64,000 nucleotides of DNA from Bacteroidota bacterium (GCA_022564295.1 JADFLR010000003.1:124001-188000), one strand, 5' to 3'. Positions 1 to 9,651 are shown, counted from the first letter of the stretch. A program made the numbers and translations. The notes: generated by a model from the letters alone, not told the origin.

Positions 1-857
1 CCGGAAAGAAGATCGATGCCTAAACCGAGTTTAGTGTTTCCTACCTTGTAAAACGTAATCGCTGAAACAAGGTAAGCCGAAATTTCTTTACCTTCCATAT
101 CGCCAAATTGATATGAGGCTTCGCTTATAACAGAAATCTTACCAAAAGTTCCCCAGTAAGAGGCACCCAAAGTTGGCATAAATAATTTGCAGGTTTCCTC
201 ATTGACTTTCGTACGGTCAATTTCCCAATATCCAAAAACATCGAGTTTGTTATTATCATTAATTTTTGTTTTTTTCCAGAAGCCATAAATGCTGCGCGAC
301 GGTGTTGCTTCCTGCGGATAAGGATAGACGCCTGGATTAGCATTACCAATATAGCCTACGGATTCTTTTACAGTTAAACCAAATAATTGCAGGTTAAAGC
401 CCTTTGGAGCATATACAAATCGTATTCCATCGAATGATCTTCCAACAAAATGCCAACCGACTGCGCCAAAGAATCTTTCAGTACCATATGATACTTCAAA
501 CCTTCCGGCTTGAATTGACCAGTTCCAGTTGAATAATTTATTAAGTTTCACATAACCCTGATGAAGATCGAGGTTTTTTGAATTAGCCAGTGTTCCGGAT
601 TCAGAGCCAAACACTCTTGAGTCCTGAACCTGAATAAATAAGGTGAGTTTTTTCTTAAAAGTTTTCTCAACACCCAATCTTATTTTGCTGCTTGCAAAAG
701 TTAACGGATGAGTGCTGTTAGAAAAATCCCTTCCATCTAACTCGCTTCTTAATTGAATTTGCCCAAGAATTTTCCACCCGTTACCCAAATCTTGTTGGGC
801 AAGAACCGGAAGACTGATGAATCCACAAATCAATAATAATATGATTAATTTTATCAT
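1..857 (-). CDS. Alginate-export-type outer membrane porin, partial at the window edge
   Basis: Open reading frame on the minus strand starting with ATG at 857 and still open at base 1, so the C-terminus lies outside the window. The N-terminus is a clear signal peptide (short basic start, LIILLLICGF core, ending PVLAQQ). The mature part has alternating beta-strand patterns such as LFIQVQDSRVFG, WSIQAGRFEVSYG and FDGIRFVYAP, as in the alginate export porin family common in Chlorobi and Bacteroidetes. It sits 68 bases downstream of nrfA on the same strand, so it may be an outer membrane channel of the same operon. Substrate cannot be told from sequence. Confidence 0.75.
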   Translation of the reverse strand, partial: MIKLIILLLICGFISLPVLAQQDLGNGWKILGQIQLRSELDGRDFSNSTHPLTFASSKIRLGVEKTFKKKLTLFIQVQDSRVFGSESGTLANSKNLDLHQGYVKLNKLFNWNWSIQAGRFEVSYGTERFFGAVGWHFVGRSFDGIRFVYAPKGFNLQLFGLTVKESVGYIGNANPGVYPYPQEATPSRSIYGFWKKTKINDNNKLDVFGYWEIDRTKVNEETCKLFMPTLGASYWGTFGKISVISEASYQFGDMEGKEISAYLVSAITFYKVGNTKLGLGIDLLS

Positions 858-925
858 CTTTCTATCTTATTTAATAGTTAACAATAATTAGAATTAACTT
901 TAATCACAGTATTTAAGATTTGCTC

Positions 926-2425
926 TTACTGATTTTTATATTCCTTTAAAGTGCCCTGCCTGTTTTTGGCTTCTTCGTCCCATTTAACAGCAGTCGTCTG
1001 TAAGAAATTCTGTTTGTCTTTAATAAGGAATTTCATATCTAACCCGATAAATTTTTGTGCTTTTTCTTTTGTTGAAATGTCAGGCAATTCAACCGGGTAA
1101 TTAACTCCTAGTTTTCCTAAGAGTACGGCAAGAAATCTTCTTGCTTGTTCTCCCTTATGAATCGATGTTCCGAGAACTCTTAAAGCTTCAACAGGTGAAT
1201 GAAATCCTAATCCGTTAGATGCAGCAACCCAGTCCCATCTCCACTGAGCATGCCTTATAAGGGTTAAAATCTCTTTCATCTGTTCTTGTGTTGCATTGTT
1301 ATCCCATGCAATTTTGGCTTCGATATGTGCAGAAGCAATTGTCTTTTCGGCTATTCTTCTTAACTCTTCAATTCTATCCTGTCTATCATAAACATCACGG
1401 AAGAGTGTTTCTTTTTCTTCCCTATGACAGACCTGGCAGGAATTTGCAACATTATTCAATGGAGACTGAATGTGGTGATCAGTATACTTCACACCGCCTT
1501 CACTTTTATAAGGCATATGGCAATCCGCACACGAAACCCCGCGCTTACTATGGATTCCGGTCTTGAATAATTCATAATCAGGATGCTGGGCTTTTAACAT
1601 AGGAGCTCTACTTAGTTTATGTGTCCAGTCAACAAAATTAATGTTATCGTAATACTCTTCCATTTCATCAGCGCTAAATCCGTTATCCCATGGGAAGGTT
1701 AAATATTGTTCCTTTTTACCTTTAAAGTAATATTCAACGTGGCATTGTGCACAAACTAGTGAACGCATCTCCTGCCTGGAGAAACTGTTAATATCTTTGC
1801 CTTGTCTTTCAAATGCTTCTATCAAAGCAGGGCGGGTAATTATGAGATCCAAAGTTTTATTATCGTGGCAATCCTGACAGCCGATTGGATTAATAATCTC
1901 TGAACCAAGATCAATCCATTTACCCTGGTAAAATTTTGCAGGACTCATATCTTTCATCACACGCGGTACATCAGGACTCTTGCAAGTCCAGCATGTAGCT
2001 GGCATTAGGCTTTCTTCATTACCTCCGGTTCTTAATGTGTTTCGTAGGTCTTCAATTGCGTAACCATGACCCCTACCCTGGTTGTAATCTTTTGAAAAAG
2101 CGTATCCGGCCCAAAGAACCACTAACTCGGGATATTTTTCAAGATAGTCGATCATTCCGGAACCGCCATGTTTGCTGTAGAAATCAGTATCTAAAGTTTT
2201 AAGATACGATTCATATTCCCGTGGAAAATTTTGACCCCAAACCTCATTACGCGGTTCCCAATCTTCAATTGGTTTGATCATCTGTAAAGTATAAATTCTT
2301 TCGGCCTTTCTTTCAATAATTGAAGATGCCAGCATTCCTAATAAAAAAACAACCACTATTGTAGCAAGGAATATTAGCCATGCAAATCCTGGCTTTTCTT
2401 TAATTACTTCTCTGATAGGTTTCAT
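926..2425 (-). CDS. nrfA: Ammonia-forming cytochrome c nitrite reductase, catalytic subunit
   Basis: Pentaheme periplasmic enzyme reducing nitrite to ammonium with six electrons (EC 1.7.2.2). The 499-residue length is normal. The diagnostic active-site heme motif CWTCK (residues 145-149, lysine as heme ligand) is present, followed by four CxxCH motifs: CQDCH (183), CAQCH (225), CADCH and CQVCH. The catalytic Tyr follows CAQCH (VEYYF) and the His lies in the ELFKTGIHSKRGV stretch. An uncleaved-looking N-terminal membrane segment (residues 14-33) could be a signal anchor. It follows nrfH by 25 bases, the usual NrfHA arrangement. Identification is very secure. Confidence 0.97.
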   Translation of the reverse strand: MKPIREVIKEKPGFAWLIFLATIVVVFLLGMLASSIIERKAERIYTLQMIKPIEDWEPRNEVWGQNFPREYESYLKTLDTDFYSKHGGSGMIDYLEKYPELVVLWAGYAFSKDYNQGRGHGYAIEDLRNTLRTGGNEESLMPATCWTCKSPDVPRVMKDMSPAKFYQGKWIDLGSEIINPIGCQDCHDNKTLDLIITRPALIEAFERQGKDINSFSRQEMRSLVCAQCHVEYYFKGKKEQYLTFPWDNGFSADEMEEYYDNINFVDWTHKLSRAPMLKAQHPDYELFKTGIHSKRGVSCADCHMPYKSEGGVKYTDHHIQSPLNNVANSCQVCHREEKETLFRDVYDRQDRIEELRRIAEKTIASAHIEAKIAWDNNATQEQMKEILTLIRHAQWRWDWVAASNGLGFHSPVEALRVLGTSIHKGEQARRFLAVLLGKLGVNYPVELPDISTKEKAQKFIGLDMKFLIKDKQNFLQTTAVKWDEEAKNRQGTLKEYKNQ

Positions 2426-2450
2426 TTTCGATCCTTATAATATTTTTTTA

Positions 2451-2990
2451 TTAATCTACTTTGGCAAAAGGTGTTGAACTGAGACTGTGGACCCTTCCGT
2501 GAGGGACTTCACGGTGGCAATCCCAGCATACAGCGTCCTTATCTTCATAGATGGATTTGTTTGAAATCGATCTTAAAGATATCGGATGAAGAAGATTCAA
2601 ATGGCATCGAATACAATTTTCCTGTACTACCTGCCGGCCGGCTTCCTTTATCCTTATCACTTGAGGCTCTAACCTGAAAGTAAACATATACGAATGGCGT
2701 AATCCATCACTCGCTTTAAATAAAAACTTACGAATAACATTATCATTCGGTACATGACAATCGTTACAGGTAGAAACTCGTCCGTGGCTTCCTCTTTCCC
2801 AAGTTGCATATTCAGGAATCATTACATGACAATTTGTACATGCCTTCGGGTTGTCGGAGAGATAGGATGTCGCATTTCCGACGTGCATGATTAAGAATAA
2901 AAAGCCAACTAATATTCCAACAAGAATTACAACTGTGAATCTCCATGCGGTAGGAGGAGCAAGGAATTTTATTAATTTATTTATTTCCAT
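2451..2990 (-). CDS. nrfH: NapC/NirT-family quinol dehydrogenase, NrfA partner
   Basis: Membrane-anchored tetraheme cytochrome that passes electrons from menaquinol to NrfA. It has one N-terminal membrane helix (about residues 17-37) and four heme motifs: CTNCHVM, CNDCH, CIRCH and CWDCH. The CxxCHxM form of the first motif is the NrfH signature, where Met ligates heme 1. At 179 residues it is slightly longer than typical NrfH (about 150-160), with extra residues at the C-terminus. The gene directly precedes nrfA. Confidence 0.96.
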   Translation of the reverse strand: MEINKLIKFLAPPTAWRFTVVILVGILVGFLFLIMHVGNATSYLSDNPKACTNCHVMIPEYATWERGSHGRVSTCNDCHVPNDNVIRKFLFKASDGLRHSYMFTFRLEPQVIRIKEAGRQVVQENCIRCHLNLLHPISLRSISNKSIYEDKDAVCWDCHREVPHGRVHSLSSTPFAKVD

Positions 2991-3060
2991 AATTATACTT
3001 TGATTACTTAACCTTTCGGTTGAATAAATACGTTGGTTGATTGGTAATAAAATTCATGTT

Positions 3061-3516
3061 TTATTTTTTGCTTTCAGAATTCTGAAGTTTGTTTTCCAAA
3101 TGAATTAATTCCTCATCACTAAGTAAATTTTGTATTAGGGGAAAAAGTTTCCTTTCTTCTTTCCTTATATGCGATTCAAGTAAATATCCAATTTCATCCA
3201 TGGTATCTTCAACATCATCATTACTCTCAAGCTTAGTAATTAATTTTTTTATTTGTTGATGTTCAGCTATGATCTCTTCAAACAAGCTGTCGATTTTTTT
3301 GTCTCTGTTTTTAACTAATGAGTAAAGAACTTTTTCCTCATCTTCAAAATGCCTTATCAATTCAGTATTGTAAAACTGAACAGCATAATTTTTCTTACCC
3401 TCGGTTGTAGAAGGAAGGTTTTCATATAGCGGACTGCCCTTTTTTATAAGTTGTGCAAGTATCAACCCACGATGATGATCGTGGGAGAGTGAATGTAAAG
3501 CTTCGTGTCGTTCCAT
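3061..3516 (-). CDS. Hemerythrin HHE-domain protein
   Basis: A 151-residue all-helical protein with the spaced His/Glu residues of a di-iron hemerythrin fold: HDHHRG near the N-terminus, LIRHFEDEEKVLY, IAEHQQIKKL and ESHIRKEERKLFPLI. Such proteins bind O2 or NO or act in iron/redox sensing. It sits between the RIC/ScdA gene and nrfH on the same strand, so a role in nitrosative stress accompanying nitrite reduction is a reasonable inference; no enzymatic activity can be assigned. Confidence 0.85.
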   Translation of the reverse strand: MERHEALHSLSHDHHRGLILAQLIKKGSPLYENLPSTTEGKKNYAVQFYNTELIRHFEDEEKVLYSLVKNRDKKIDSLFEEIIAEHQQIKKLITKLESNDDVEDTMDEIGYLLESHIRKEERKLFPLIQNLLSDEELIHLENKLQNSESKK

Positions 3517-3566
3517 TATTTTAGTTTATACAAGAATTGTTTAACCCACAAAATTGTTTTCTAAAT

Positions 3567-4316
3567 TTATAGCATTTCATTCTCTAATGCTATTGCCTTT
3601 GGAAATAAAATATTGTTTTCTAAGTGAATATGTTTATGAAGATCTTTTTCAAATTCCATTAGTGCATTATAAAATGCAGAATAAGTGGGACAAGCATCCG
3701 CAGGAATTTTATAATTCTTGCTGAGTCGCTTTATTTCATTAAATCCATCACCGGCATTCTCATGTTCGGCTTCCATCATTTGTATCGGGTGTTGAACACT
3801 GCCGAAATATGGTTTCTCGGTTTGACCATTATTTTTTTTGGCTTGAACAATTTGTTTAATAAATGGAAAGAGGATTTGCTCTTCTTTAAGCATGTGCTGT
3901 CTAAGATCTTTATAGATGACAGCAAATATCTCTGAGATTTTTAGCAACTCAGGATGATTCTCACCATGCGCCACAGTTGCTTTCTCGCCATGCTCAGCTA
4001 TTAATGGTATCATTTTTCTAATATACTGGTGATGAATGTTTATAATATAATCTATCAGAAAATCCATTGCCCAATCTTCATAATTCTGTTCGTTAACAAC
4101 TACATTGTTATTAACTTTTTCCAAATCAATTAATACTAAGTTTGGATCGATGTTATTTTCTTTACAAGCATCTTCAAATTGTTTTTTACCTTTGCAGCAA
4201 TAGTCCAGATTATATTTTTCGAACACGACGGCAGTATGGAAATTATCAGTTACTATTTCCGATAATGTTTTGGTTTTATGTTCATTAAATTTATTTTTGC
4301 TAGTCTGAGAATTCAT
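3567..4316 (-). CDS. ric: Iron-sulfur cluster repair di-iron protein (RIC/ScdA/YtfE)
   Basis: At 249 residues this has the standard two-part layout of RIC proteins. The N-terminal ScdA_N (DUF542) domain carries the LDYCCKG motif around residue 39, and a hemerythrin-like di-iron domain follows with IIHHQYIRKM-type, RQHMLKEEQILFPFI, EAEHENAG and HKHIHLENNILFPKA motifs. RIC proteins repair Fe-S clusters after nitric oxide or peroxide damage. Position downstream of an Rrf2-type regulator and upstream of nrfHA fits NO stress arising during nitrite reduction. Confidence 0.93.
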   Translation of the reverse strand: MNSQTSKNKFNEHKTKTLSEIVTDNFHTAVVFEKYNLDYCCKGKKQFEDACKENNIDPNLVLIDLEKVNNNVVVNEQNYEDWAMDFLIDYIINIHHQYIRKMIPLIAEHGEKATVAHGENHPELLKISEIFAVIYKDLRQHMLKEEQILFPFIKQIVQAKKNNGQTEKPYFGSVQHPIQMMEAEHENAGDGFNEIKRLSKNYKIPADACPTYSAFYNALMEFEKDLHKHIHLENNILFPKAIALENEML

Positions 4317-4374
4317 GTATCCCTCCGGTTATTTTTAATTACAGTACTGATTACATATTGCAATAAATTCAGTC

Positions 4375-4590
4375 TCAATTTTCTGTTTTTAAATTTATGA
4401 CGTACTTTTTATTAATTATATAATTTTTATTTGCTTCATTATTATATTTTTCAAATGATGTCGTGCTGGTTGAAGGACCATAAGCATTTAACTGTTTATG
4501 ATGAATTAAATATTCTTCTTTACTAATGTCATTCTGCCAGTTGCTTGAGATCATTCCTGCACCTGTAATCATCATAAATAAAGAAATCAC
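4375..4590 (-). pseudogene. Short membrane-protein remnant, possibly the tail of a membrane ferredoxin
   Basis: A 71-codon frame begins with GTG and opens directly into a hydrophobic segment (ISLFMMITGAGMISS) followed by WQNDISKEEY. Reading upstream in frame adds KGYVAIG and then a stop; an ATG at 4631 is present but in another frame. This looks like the last membrane helix and tail of a larger protein. The W-x(n)-EEY pattern recalls C-termini of NapH-like 4Fe-4S membrane proteins, but the match is from memory and weak. It may simply be a small membrane protein. It lies between the Rrf2 regulator and ric. Confidence 0.35.
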
Positions 4591-4660
4591 ACCAATGGCA
4601 ACATAACCTTTGTTTATCTTCTTTTATACATTGCAACCAACATTGAGTATTGTTAGTACG

Positions 4661-5092
4661 TTATAGAGATTGAATTTTGCTTAATGTCTTATCTTTTAAT
4701 TTATCCAATGTTTCATTAGACAGCATCTCAAATGCCTGGTCTCTTAAAGCACCCCAGCTATCGTGAACCGGGCAGGGAGTAACAGGCGAACATTCCGGGA
4801 AACCAAGTACACAACTGTTAAAGATTTCCAGCCCATCAATTGCTTCAACAATATCGATTAGCTTTATTTCGGAAGCTGGTTTTGCAAGACAAAATCCTCC
4901 TGATTTGCCTTTTGTTGAGCGGGTTATTCCACTATCTCGTAAGCTTTGTAATATTTTGGATATGAATTCGCGTGGAATTTTGAGGACTTCTGAAATTGTT
5001 ACCGCTGATACAACCGTTCCTGTTTTTTGGGCTGCAAGGAAGAGAACCGCCTGCAAACCGTATTCGCATTTTTTTGAAAATATAACTGTCAT
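4661..5092 (-). CDS. Rrf2-family [2Fe-2S] transcriptional regulator (NsrR/IscR-like)
   Basis: A 143-residue regulator with an N-terminal winged helix (YGLQAVLFLAA, ISEVLKIPREFISKILQSL, TRSTKGKSGGF wing) and three conserved cysteines in SCVLGFPECSPVTPCPVHD that would bind a [2Fe-2S] cluster. This is the class of NsrR (NO sensing) and IscR. It is the first gene of the minus-strand block that leads to ric, hemerythrin, nrfH and nrfA, so NO-responsive control is likely. A perfect inverted repeat overlapping its own start region suggests autoregulation. Confidence 0.92.
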   Translation of the reverse strand: MTVIFSKKCEYGLQAVLFLAAQKTGTVVSAVTISEVLKIPREFISKILQSLRDSGITRSTKGKSGGFCLAKPASEIKLIDIVEAIDGLEIFNSCVLGFPECSPVTPCPVHDSWGALRDQAFEMLSNETLDKLKDKTLSKIQSL

Positions 5093-5093
5093 A

Positions 5094-5113
5094 ATAAAAT
5101 CGGAGTATTTTAT
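5094..5113 (-). promoter_or_regulatory. Putative Rrf2-regulator operator
   Basis: A perfect 7-6-7 inverted repeat, ATAAAAT-CGGAGT-ATTTTAT on the plus strand, begins two bases upstream of the Rrf2 gene start codon. Its size and dyad symmetry fit an Rrf2-family binding site. A TTGACA hexamer about 40 bases further upstream on the minus strand could be the -35 element. Function is inferred, not shown. Confidence 0.5.
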
Positions 5114-5461
5114 CCAAATAATTTATACACAATAATTATTTTGTCAATAAATAAATAAATATTGTTTAATTTATTTTTAGAAGAGTAATTATTCAATAGT
5201 TAGTAAAAAAGGTTATTAAATTAATTTTGAATGTATAATATAACGTTACATTAGAATAAAAAAACGACATAATCTATTAGCAACCTCCGAGTTGCTGTTA
5301 CTCTAAGTCATTAACAGGATAAGATCAGTAACCGATAGACTAAACTTATAAATTGGTTTGCCTACCAGTTCGGCTTTTTGCCTTCCGTATTACAACTATT
5401 TCAGTAATTGTTTATCCTGTAATTGATAAAACCAATGAAGCAGATAATTAATTATCTAATC
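5114..5461. other. Intergenic region with hairpins and a repeated element
   Basis: No gene was found in this stretch between the glycosyltransferase stop and the Rrf2 start. It is very AT-rich at 5114-5270. From 5278 there is a 6-bp hairpin (AGCAAC/GTTGCT), a GTTACT/AGTAAC pairing around it, and at 5355-5383 an element almost identical to one at 51682-51711. No known riboswitch family was recognised. Confidence 0.5.
5355..5383. repeat. Copy 1 of a short dispersed element with a GGC-TTTTT-GCC hairpin
   Basis: The segment reads GGTTTGCCTACCAGTTCGGC followed by TTTTTGCCT. A second copy with only four or five changes lies at 51682-51711. Each contains a GGC/GCC mini-stem around five T residues. 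Both are intergenic. Confidence 0.5.
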
Positions 5462-6679
5462 TTAAGAATTAATTGCTTCCAAACTGCGTGTACCGATTTT
5501 ATCTTTCAATATTGGTAAAAAATTGTTAAGCTTTTTTTCTAAAGGAAGGCTGGAATGCTTTATTAAATGTTCAAGAACATTTAAATGTTCCTTAGCTGAA
5601 TTTGTCCAACTAAATTGCTTTGCCCTTTCCAATCCGTTATTGATCAACTCATTTCTAAGAGTCTTATTGTTTAATACAGTAATAATTCCTTCGGATATGT
5701 CTGAAGGATTATGCGGATTTACATAGTAAGCTGCCTCTCCGCATACTTCCGGTAAACTGGAATTATCAGAAACAATTACCGGGCATCCGCACGCCATTGC
5801 TTCCAAAGGAGGCAAACCAAAACCCTCGTACAAAGAAGCAAAAACAAGCAACGATGCATTCTTCATCAATGCACATTTTGATTCTTCATCAATATCCTGT
5901 TTAAAGATCACACGTTTTTTTATCTCCGATGATAACCTGGCAAACTTCATTTCCATTTGCAGAGTGGTTTCATTATCACCAACAATAACGAGCTTATGAT
6001 CGATTTTATCTCCTATCAAAGAATAAGCTTTTAATAAGTTTTTAATGTTCTTCATTTTAGTTATTCTTCCAATGTAGAGGATAAATTTCCCTTCCGGATT
6101 ATTATCAGTAACTTTTTTGTTCATCCCGATAGTGCTTGCTCCATTATGAATAAACTTTATTCTCTCATCGGGAAGATTATAAATTTGCTGAAGTAAATCT
6201 TTAGAATGTTCGGATGGAGTTAAAACATACTTAGCATATTTTAATCCATAAGTTAAAATAATTTTGAAATATGGATATAGTTTACGATGATACTCTTTAA
6301 ACAGAAGAGGAATAACATCATGAATTGTTACCACCTGATTTTTACGGAAGAAATTTATTTCACACTGACTTGTATTAAATAATAAATATTTCCAGTACTT
6401 GACTGACAAATAATTGGAATACATTAATCGTAATATATGTCCTTTAAAATTTTTATCGGGTGAAATTATTGACGATACCCATTTCACCATAAAATTATCA
6501 GGAAAATTTATTTCCTTAATATACGGTTCGCAGCTTTTGTTCAGATAAACAATAAAATTTAAATCTGTACTAAGACGGGTTAATTCCTTTAAGATATTTA
6601 ACGAATAGACACCAATTCCATGATATTTGTATCCAATATTTGTAGCGTTAATTATTACTGTGTTTTTAGAATTAAACAT
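5462..6679 (-). CDS. Glycosyltransferase family 4 (GT-B fold)
   Basis: A retaining sugar transferase of the GT4/group 1 type. The N-terminal domain has the [11 protein letters not shown] helix; the C-terminal Rossmann domain has [23 protein letters not shown] and the nucleotide-sugar binding signature [19 protein letters not shown] with the E-x7-E pair. I start it at the ATG at 6679, which has GGAAGGA six bases upstream; an in-frame ATG at 6691 is also possible. It is the last gene of a glycan synthesis/export operon. Donor and acceptor are unknown. Confidence 0.9.
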   Translation of the reverse strand: MFNSKNTVIINATNIGYKYHGIGVYSLNILKELTRLSTDLNFIVYLNKSCEPYIKEINFPDNFMVKWVSSIISPDKNFKGHILRLMYSNYLSVKYWKYLLFNTSQCEINFFRKNQVVTIHDVIPLLFKEYHRKLYPYFKIILTYGLKYAKYVLTPSEHSKDLLQQIYNLPDERIKFIHNGASTIGMNKKVTDNNPEGKFILYIGRITKMKNIKNLLKAYSLIGDKIDHKLVIVGDNETTLQMEMKFARLSSEIKKRVIFKQDIDEESKCALMKNASLLVFASLYEGFGLPPLEAMACGCPVIVSDNSSLPEVCGEAAYYVNPHNPSDISEGIITVLNNKTLRNELINNGLERAKQFSWTNSAKEHLNVLEHLIKHSSLPLEKKLNNFLPILKDKIGTRSLEAINS

Positions 6680-6708
6680 AATTCCTTCCATCTTATTACC
6701 TTTTGGTT

Positions 6709-7476
6709 CTATTGTACATTTACTAATCGTAATGGTGATTTTGAATTACGGTACGCCGAAGCTACTTCTGCCGGATTTCCATCCATCATAACTTCACCTT
6801 TTTCCAGCCATATTAGCCGCACGCACTGTGTGACAAGAAAATCTAAATTATGTGCAACGAAAATTGTAGTTACTCCTTTTGCCATCAGTTTCTGCATTCT
6901 TATAATACATTTGCGCATGAAGAATTCATCACCCACACCAAACACTTCATCAACAATTAATACTTGCGGATTTATATCTGTAGCGATAGCAAAAGCAAGT
7001 CTTGCATACATTCCTGATGAATAATTTTTTACCGGTTCATCAATAAATTCTTCCAATTCAGAAAATGCTATTATATCATTCATTTTATCCGAGATTTCTT
7101 TTTTCGAATAACCCATTAATATTCCTGACAGATAACAATTCTCCCTTCCCGAAAGATCAGCTTGAAAACCGATTCCAAGCTCTAATAAGGGAATGACATG
7201 CTGAGTTTCATCTCTGATTATATTACCATTGGTTGGAAAAATAACTTTTGTTAACACTTTCAATAGTGTTGATTTTCCTGCGCCGTTCCTTCCTATAATT
7301 CCAATATGATCGCCCTTCTCTATGTTAAGTGATATGTTATTCAATGCTTTAGTCTTTTCCAATCTTCTGCCTTTCAATCTCGAACCGATTGCTTCTCGTA
7401 GACTGCGCTGATTGAGGGAATGCTTTTCAAACTCGACACTGATATTTTGTAATTCAAATATTGTTTTGTTCTTCAT
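6709..7476 (-). CDS. Polysaccharide ABC transporter, ATP-binding protein (Wzt/KpsT/TagH type)
   Basis: A 255-residue ATPase with Walker A GRNGAGKST, ABC signature YSSGMYARL, Walker B VLIVDEVFGVGD and the switch His in VAHNLD. The N-terminal LREAIGSRLKGRR stretch is characteristic of ATPases that export O-antigen, capsule or teichoic acid. It lacks the C-terminal carbohydrate-binding domain found in some Wzt proteins, so it is the short form. The permease gene ends two bases upstream, so the two are surely co-translated and form one exporter. Confidence 0.93.
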   Translation of the reverse strand: MKNKTIFELQNISVEFEKHSLNQRSLREAIGSRLKGRRLEKTKALNNISLNIEKGDHIGIIGRNGAGKSTLLKVLTKVIFPTNGNIIRDETQHVIPLLELGIGFQADLSGRENCYLSGILMGYSKKEISDKMNDIIAFSELEEFIDEPVKNYSSGMYARLAFAIATDINPQVLIVDEVFGVGDEFFMRKCIIRMQKLMAKGVTTIFVAHNLDFLVTQCVRLIWLEKGEVMMDGNPAEVASAYRNSKSPLRLVNVQ

Positions 7477-7477
7477 C

Positions 7478-8260
7478 TTACAAGTAATAATAAAATTTTG
7501 ATTTGTATTTATTAACTAAGTAGATTCCTAAAAGCAGAGCAGCAATTCCAAACCCAAATGAAATTATCCATTCGTTGGCAGTGGGCCAGGCAGCCATATA
7601 TATAGGTTTCTGAAATAATGCTGCCAGGTATGTAAACGGGTGCAACTGCATTAGCTGCTGCTGAATTGTCCCCGTTTCAAAAATATCCGGCTTAAATAAG
7701 ATAGGCGATGTAAAAAAAGTTAGCGTAAGTAAAAGCTGAACAAGTGGTTTTACATCACGGAAAAATGTATAAAGAACAGCTCCTATTAATCCAATTCCGG
7801 CTGCAAGAAACGCCCATGGTATAATGGAGATTGGAAGCACGATTAAATGTATGCTCCAGTTTTCTTTGAGAAATATGAAAAGTATAAAAGCAGAAATCAT
7901 GCTGAACAAAAATTCAAAACTCGAGATAATCAAACGATTCAACGGAAACGCAAATGGAGAAACATACATCTTTTTTATCAACCACTCTCCGTTTACAATC
8001 GATTCTAGGATTGTGTTTACAACTTTTTCAAAATAACGCCAGGGCACAAGTGCACTAAAAAGAAATACTGCATAATCATTGATGTTCATCCGGTTAACTA
8101 CTGAAAAGACCAAGCTGAGGATAACCAGGTAAAGTGCGGGTTCGAGAAAATTCCATAAAAATCCCATTGCAGTATACCGGTACTTCGTCCTCAATTGGTT
8201 TTTAGCATACTGCCATGCAAATCGTATTGATGGTGTATGTAAGAAATGATCTATATACAT
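7478..8260 (-). CDS. Polysaccharide ABC transporter permease (Wzm/TagG type, ABC-2)
   Basis: A 260-residue integral membrane protein with six predicted helices and the ABC-2 permease hallmarks of glycan exporters: LRTKYRYTAMGFLWNFLEP near the N-terminus, FFRDVKPLVQLLL and FTSPILF. It partners the ATPase encoded immediately downstream. Together they would move an undecaprenyl-linked or lipid-linked glycan across the inner membrane. Confidence 0.93.
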   Translation of the reverse strand: MYIDHFLHTPSIRFAWQYAKNQLRTKYRYTAMGFLWNFLEPALYLVILSLVFSVVNRMNINDYAVFLFSALVPWRYFEKVVNTILESIVNGEWLIKKMYVSPFAFPLNRLIISSFEFLFSMISAFILFIFLKENWSIHLIVLPISIIPWAFLAAGIGLIGAVLYTFFRDVKPLVQLLLTLTFFTSPILFKPDIFETGTIQQQLMQLHPFTYLAALFQKPIYMAAWPTANEWIISFGFGIAALLLGIYLVNKYKSKFYYYL

Positions 8261-8262
8261 TA

Positions 8263-9651
8263 TTACACAATATTTTCTGATTGTTGAACATTATGTCTTT
8301 TCATATCATAAATTTTTTGGTTTTTCAAATTCCAGCTTTCCAACGATAAATTTTTAATTGTGCAATTTCCAGATTTCATTTTACCAACGATCGCAAAGCA
8401 ATAGTCGTCACTGATTTTTAATGTGATGAACTCTTCAATATTTCGAATAACTTTTATACTTAAATCTTTTTCAAAAATACACTCAACTATTTTTGAACTG
8501 AGAGTTGAGTAACTATGTATTCTTAGTTGAATAATATTTTCTGAACCTACCTCTACATCAGCAACTTCCATCATTATCTTAAATACTCTTGCGCCGCTGC
8601 CTAACCAAAAGTAATCTGTATGAAACAAAGTGTGGGAATTATCATCTTTCCCGTTACTTGAGAAAAAATTTGAATGATCTAAAAAGTAGTGAGAAACACC
8701 TTCCAGCAATGAAGAGAAGGGATTAAAGGAAATAACTGAGTTTTTCAATAGTTCAGAATATTTTTGCAGCCGATTTTGCAAATAATTTTCAGTTTCAGAT
8801 AAACCATTAAACATCACTTCCTTTTTAATTGATGCATATGTTTTCTTCCTCATAACAAATTGTATTGATGTAAAAGGATATTTGCCTCTAAGTAAAATCA
8901 CGTGCGGATAATTCTTCATCATTCCATCAATAAAACTCTCTCCATTATTATAGCATAGATTTCTAACGTTTGATGGAAGTGGTGTGTTGATTTCGTGATG
9001 TGCTAAATTAACATCGGTATCAACATCAGGTGTAAGTTTTATGCTTTTAAAAATTTCATTAAGGTAGGATGATGAAAAGATAAAGTTATTTTGATCTTTT
9101 ATTGTATCGCTGCCAATGTTTAATTCTGTAGTAAATACATATACACCATCTTCTTTTAATACTCTGTAAACCTCATCCAAGTGCCGAACAAAATCTTCAA
9201 AATCACCTATATGCTCAATTGCACAGGAAGAATAACAAAAATCAAAAGTGTTCTCTTCAAAATCGAGATAACGCATATCCATTCTGAATGCCTTAATTTT
9301 TGAATCATCAACATCGAATGGTTTACTTGCTTTTATATATTCATCAGGGTCTTTTGTTTTAGCACAATCCCAGGTAGTATCCTCGTCATAGAGATCGGTA
9401 ACTATCAACTTATTAACGTGCTTTGCAATCGAATACAATACTCTTTCGTTACCTCCGCCTAATGATAGTCCTGTCATATTCTCATTCAGGAAGCCAAGTT
9501 TTTTAAGTGCCAAAAATATCATTACGAATTCCCACTGTTTTCTATGAAAGCGGGGGGATTCCTTTAATTCGTTAACAATTATGGAATGAAATTCCGTATC
9601 GAACCAATCAGCGGCATCACATATTTTACTTAGGCTTTTCATTTCCCACAT
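8263..9651 (-). CDS. SAM-dependent methyltransferase with C-terminal beta-rich domain
   Basis: The N-terminal part (about residues 45-210) is a class I methyltransferase: motif I TGLSLGGGNERVL, acidic loop VTDLYDE, motif FDFCYSSCAIEHIGDFEDFV and LKEDGVYVFTTEL. The rest (about 290-462) is beta-rich with no catalytic motif I recognise, and may bind the glycan. It overlaps the upstream glycosyltransferase gene by 13 bases and lies three bases before the permease gene, so it probably methylates or caps the exported glycan. That role is inferred from position. Confidence 0.8.
   Translation of the reverse strand: MWEMKSLSKICDAADWFDTEFHSIIVNELKESPRFHRKQWEFVMIFLALKKLGFLNENMTGLSLGGGNERVLYSIAKHVNKLIVTDLYDEDTTWDCAKTKDPDEYIKASKPFDVDDSKIKAFRMDMRYLDFEENTFDFCYSSCAIEHIGDFEDFVRHLDEVYRVLKEDGVYVFTTELNIGSDTIKDQNNFIFSSSYLNEIFKSIKLTPDVDTDVNLAHHEINTPLPSNVRNLCYNNGESFIDGMMKNYPHVILLRGKYPFTSIQFVMRKKTYASIKKEVMFNGLSETENYLQNRLQKYSELLKNSVISFNPFSSLLEGVSHYFLDHSNFFSSNGKDDNSHTLFHTDYFWLGSGARVFKIMMEVADVEVGSENIIQLRIHSYSTLSSKIVECIFEKDLSIKVIRNIEEFITLKISDDYCFAIVGKMKSGNCTIKNLSLESWNLKNQKIYDMKRHNVQQSENIV

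Noticed and set aside
5281-5400. Possible riboswitch (SAM, cobalamin or GEMM-like) from the clustered hairpins
   Set aside because: I could not match the conserved core of any of these families, and the nearest downstream genes do not fit them.
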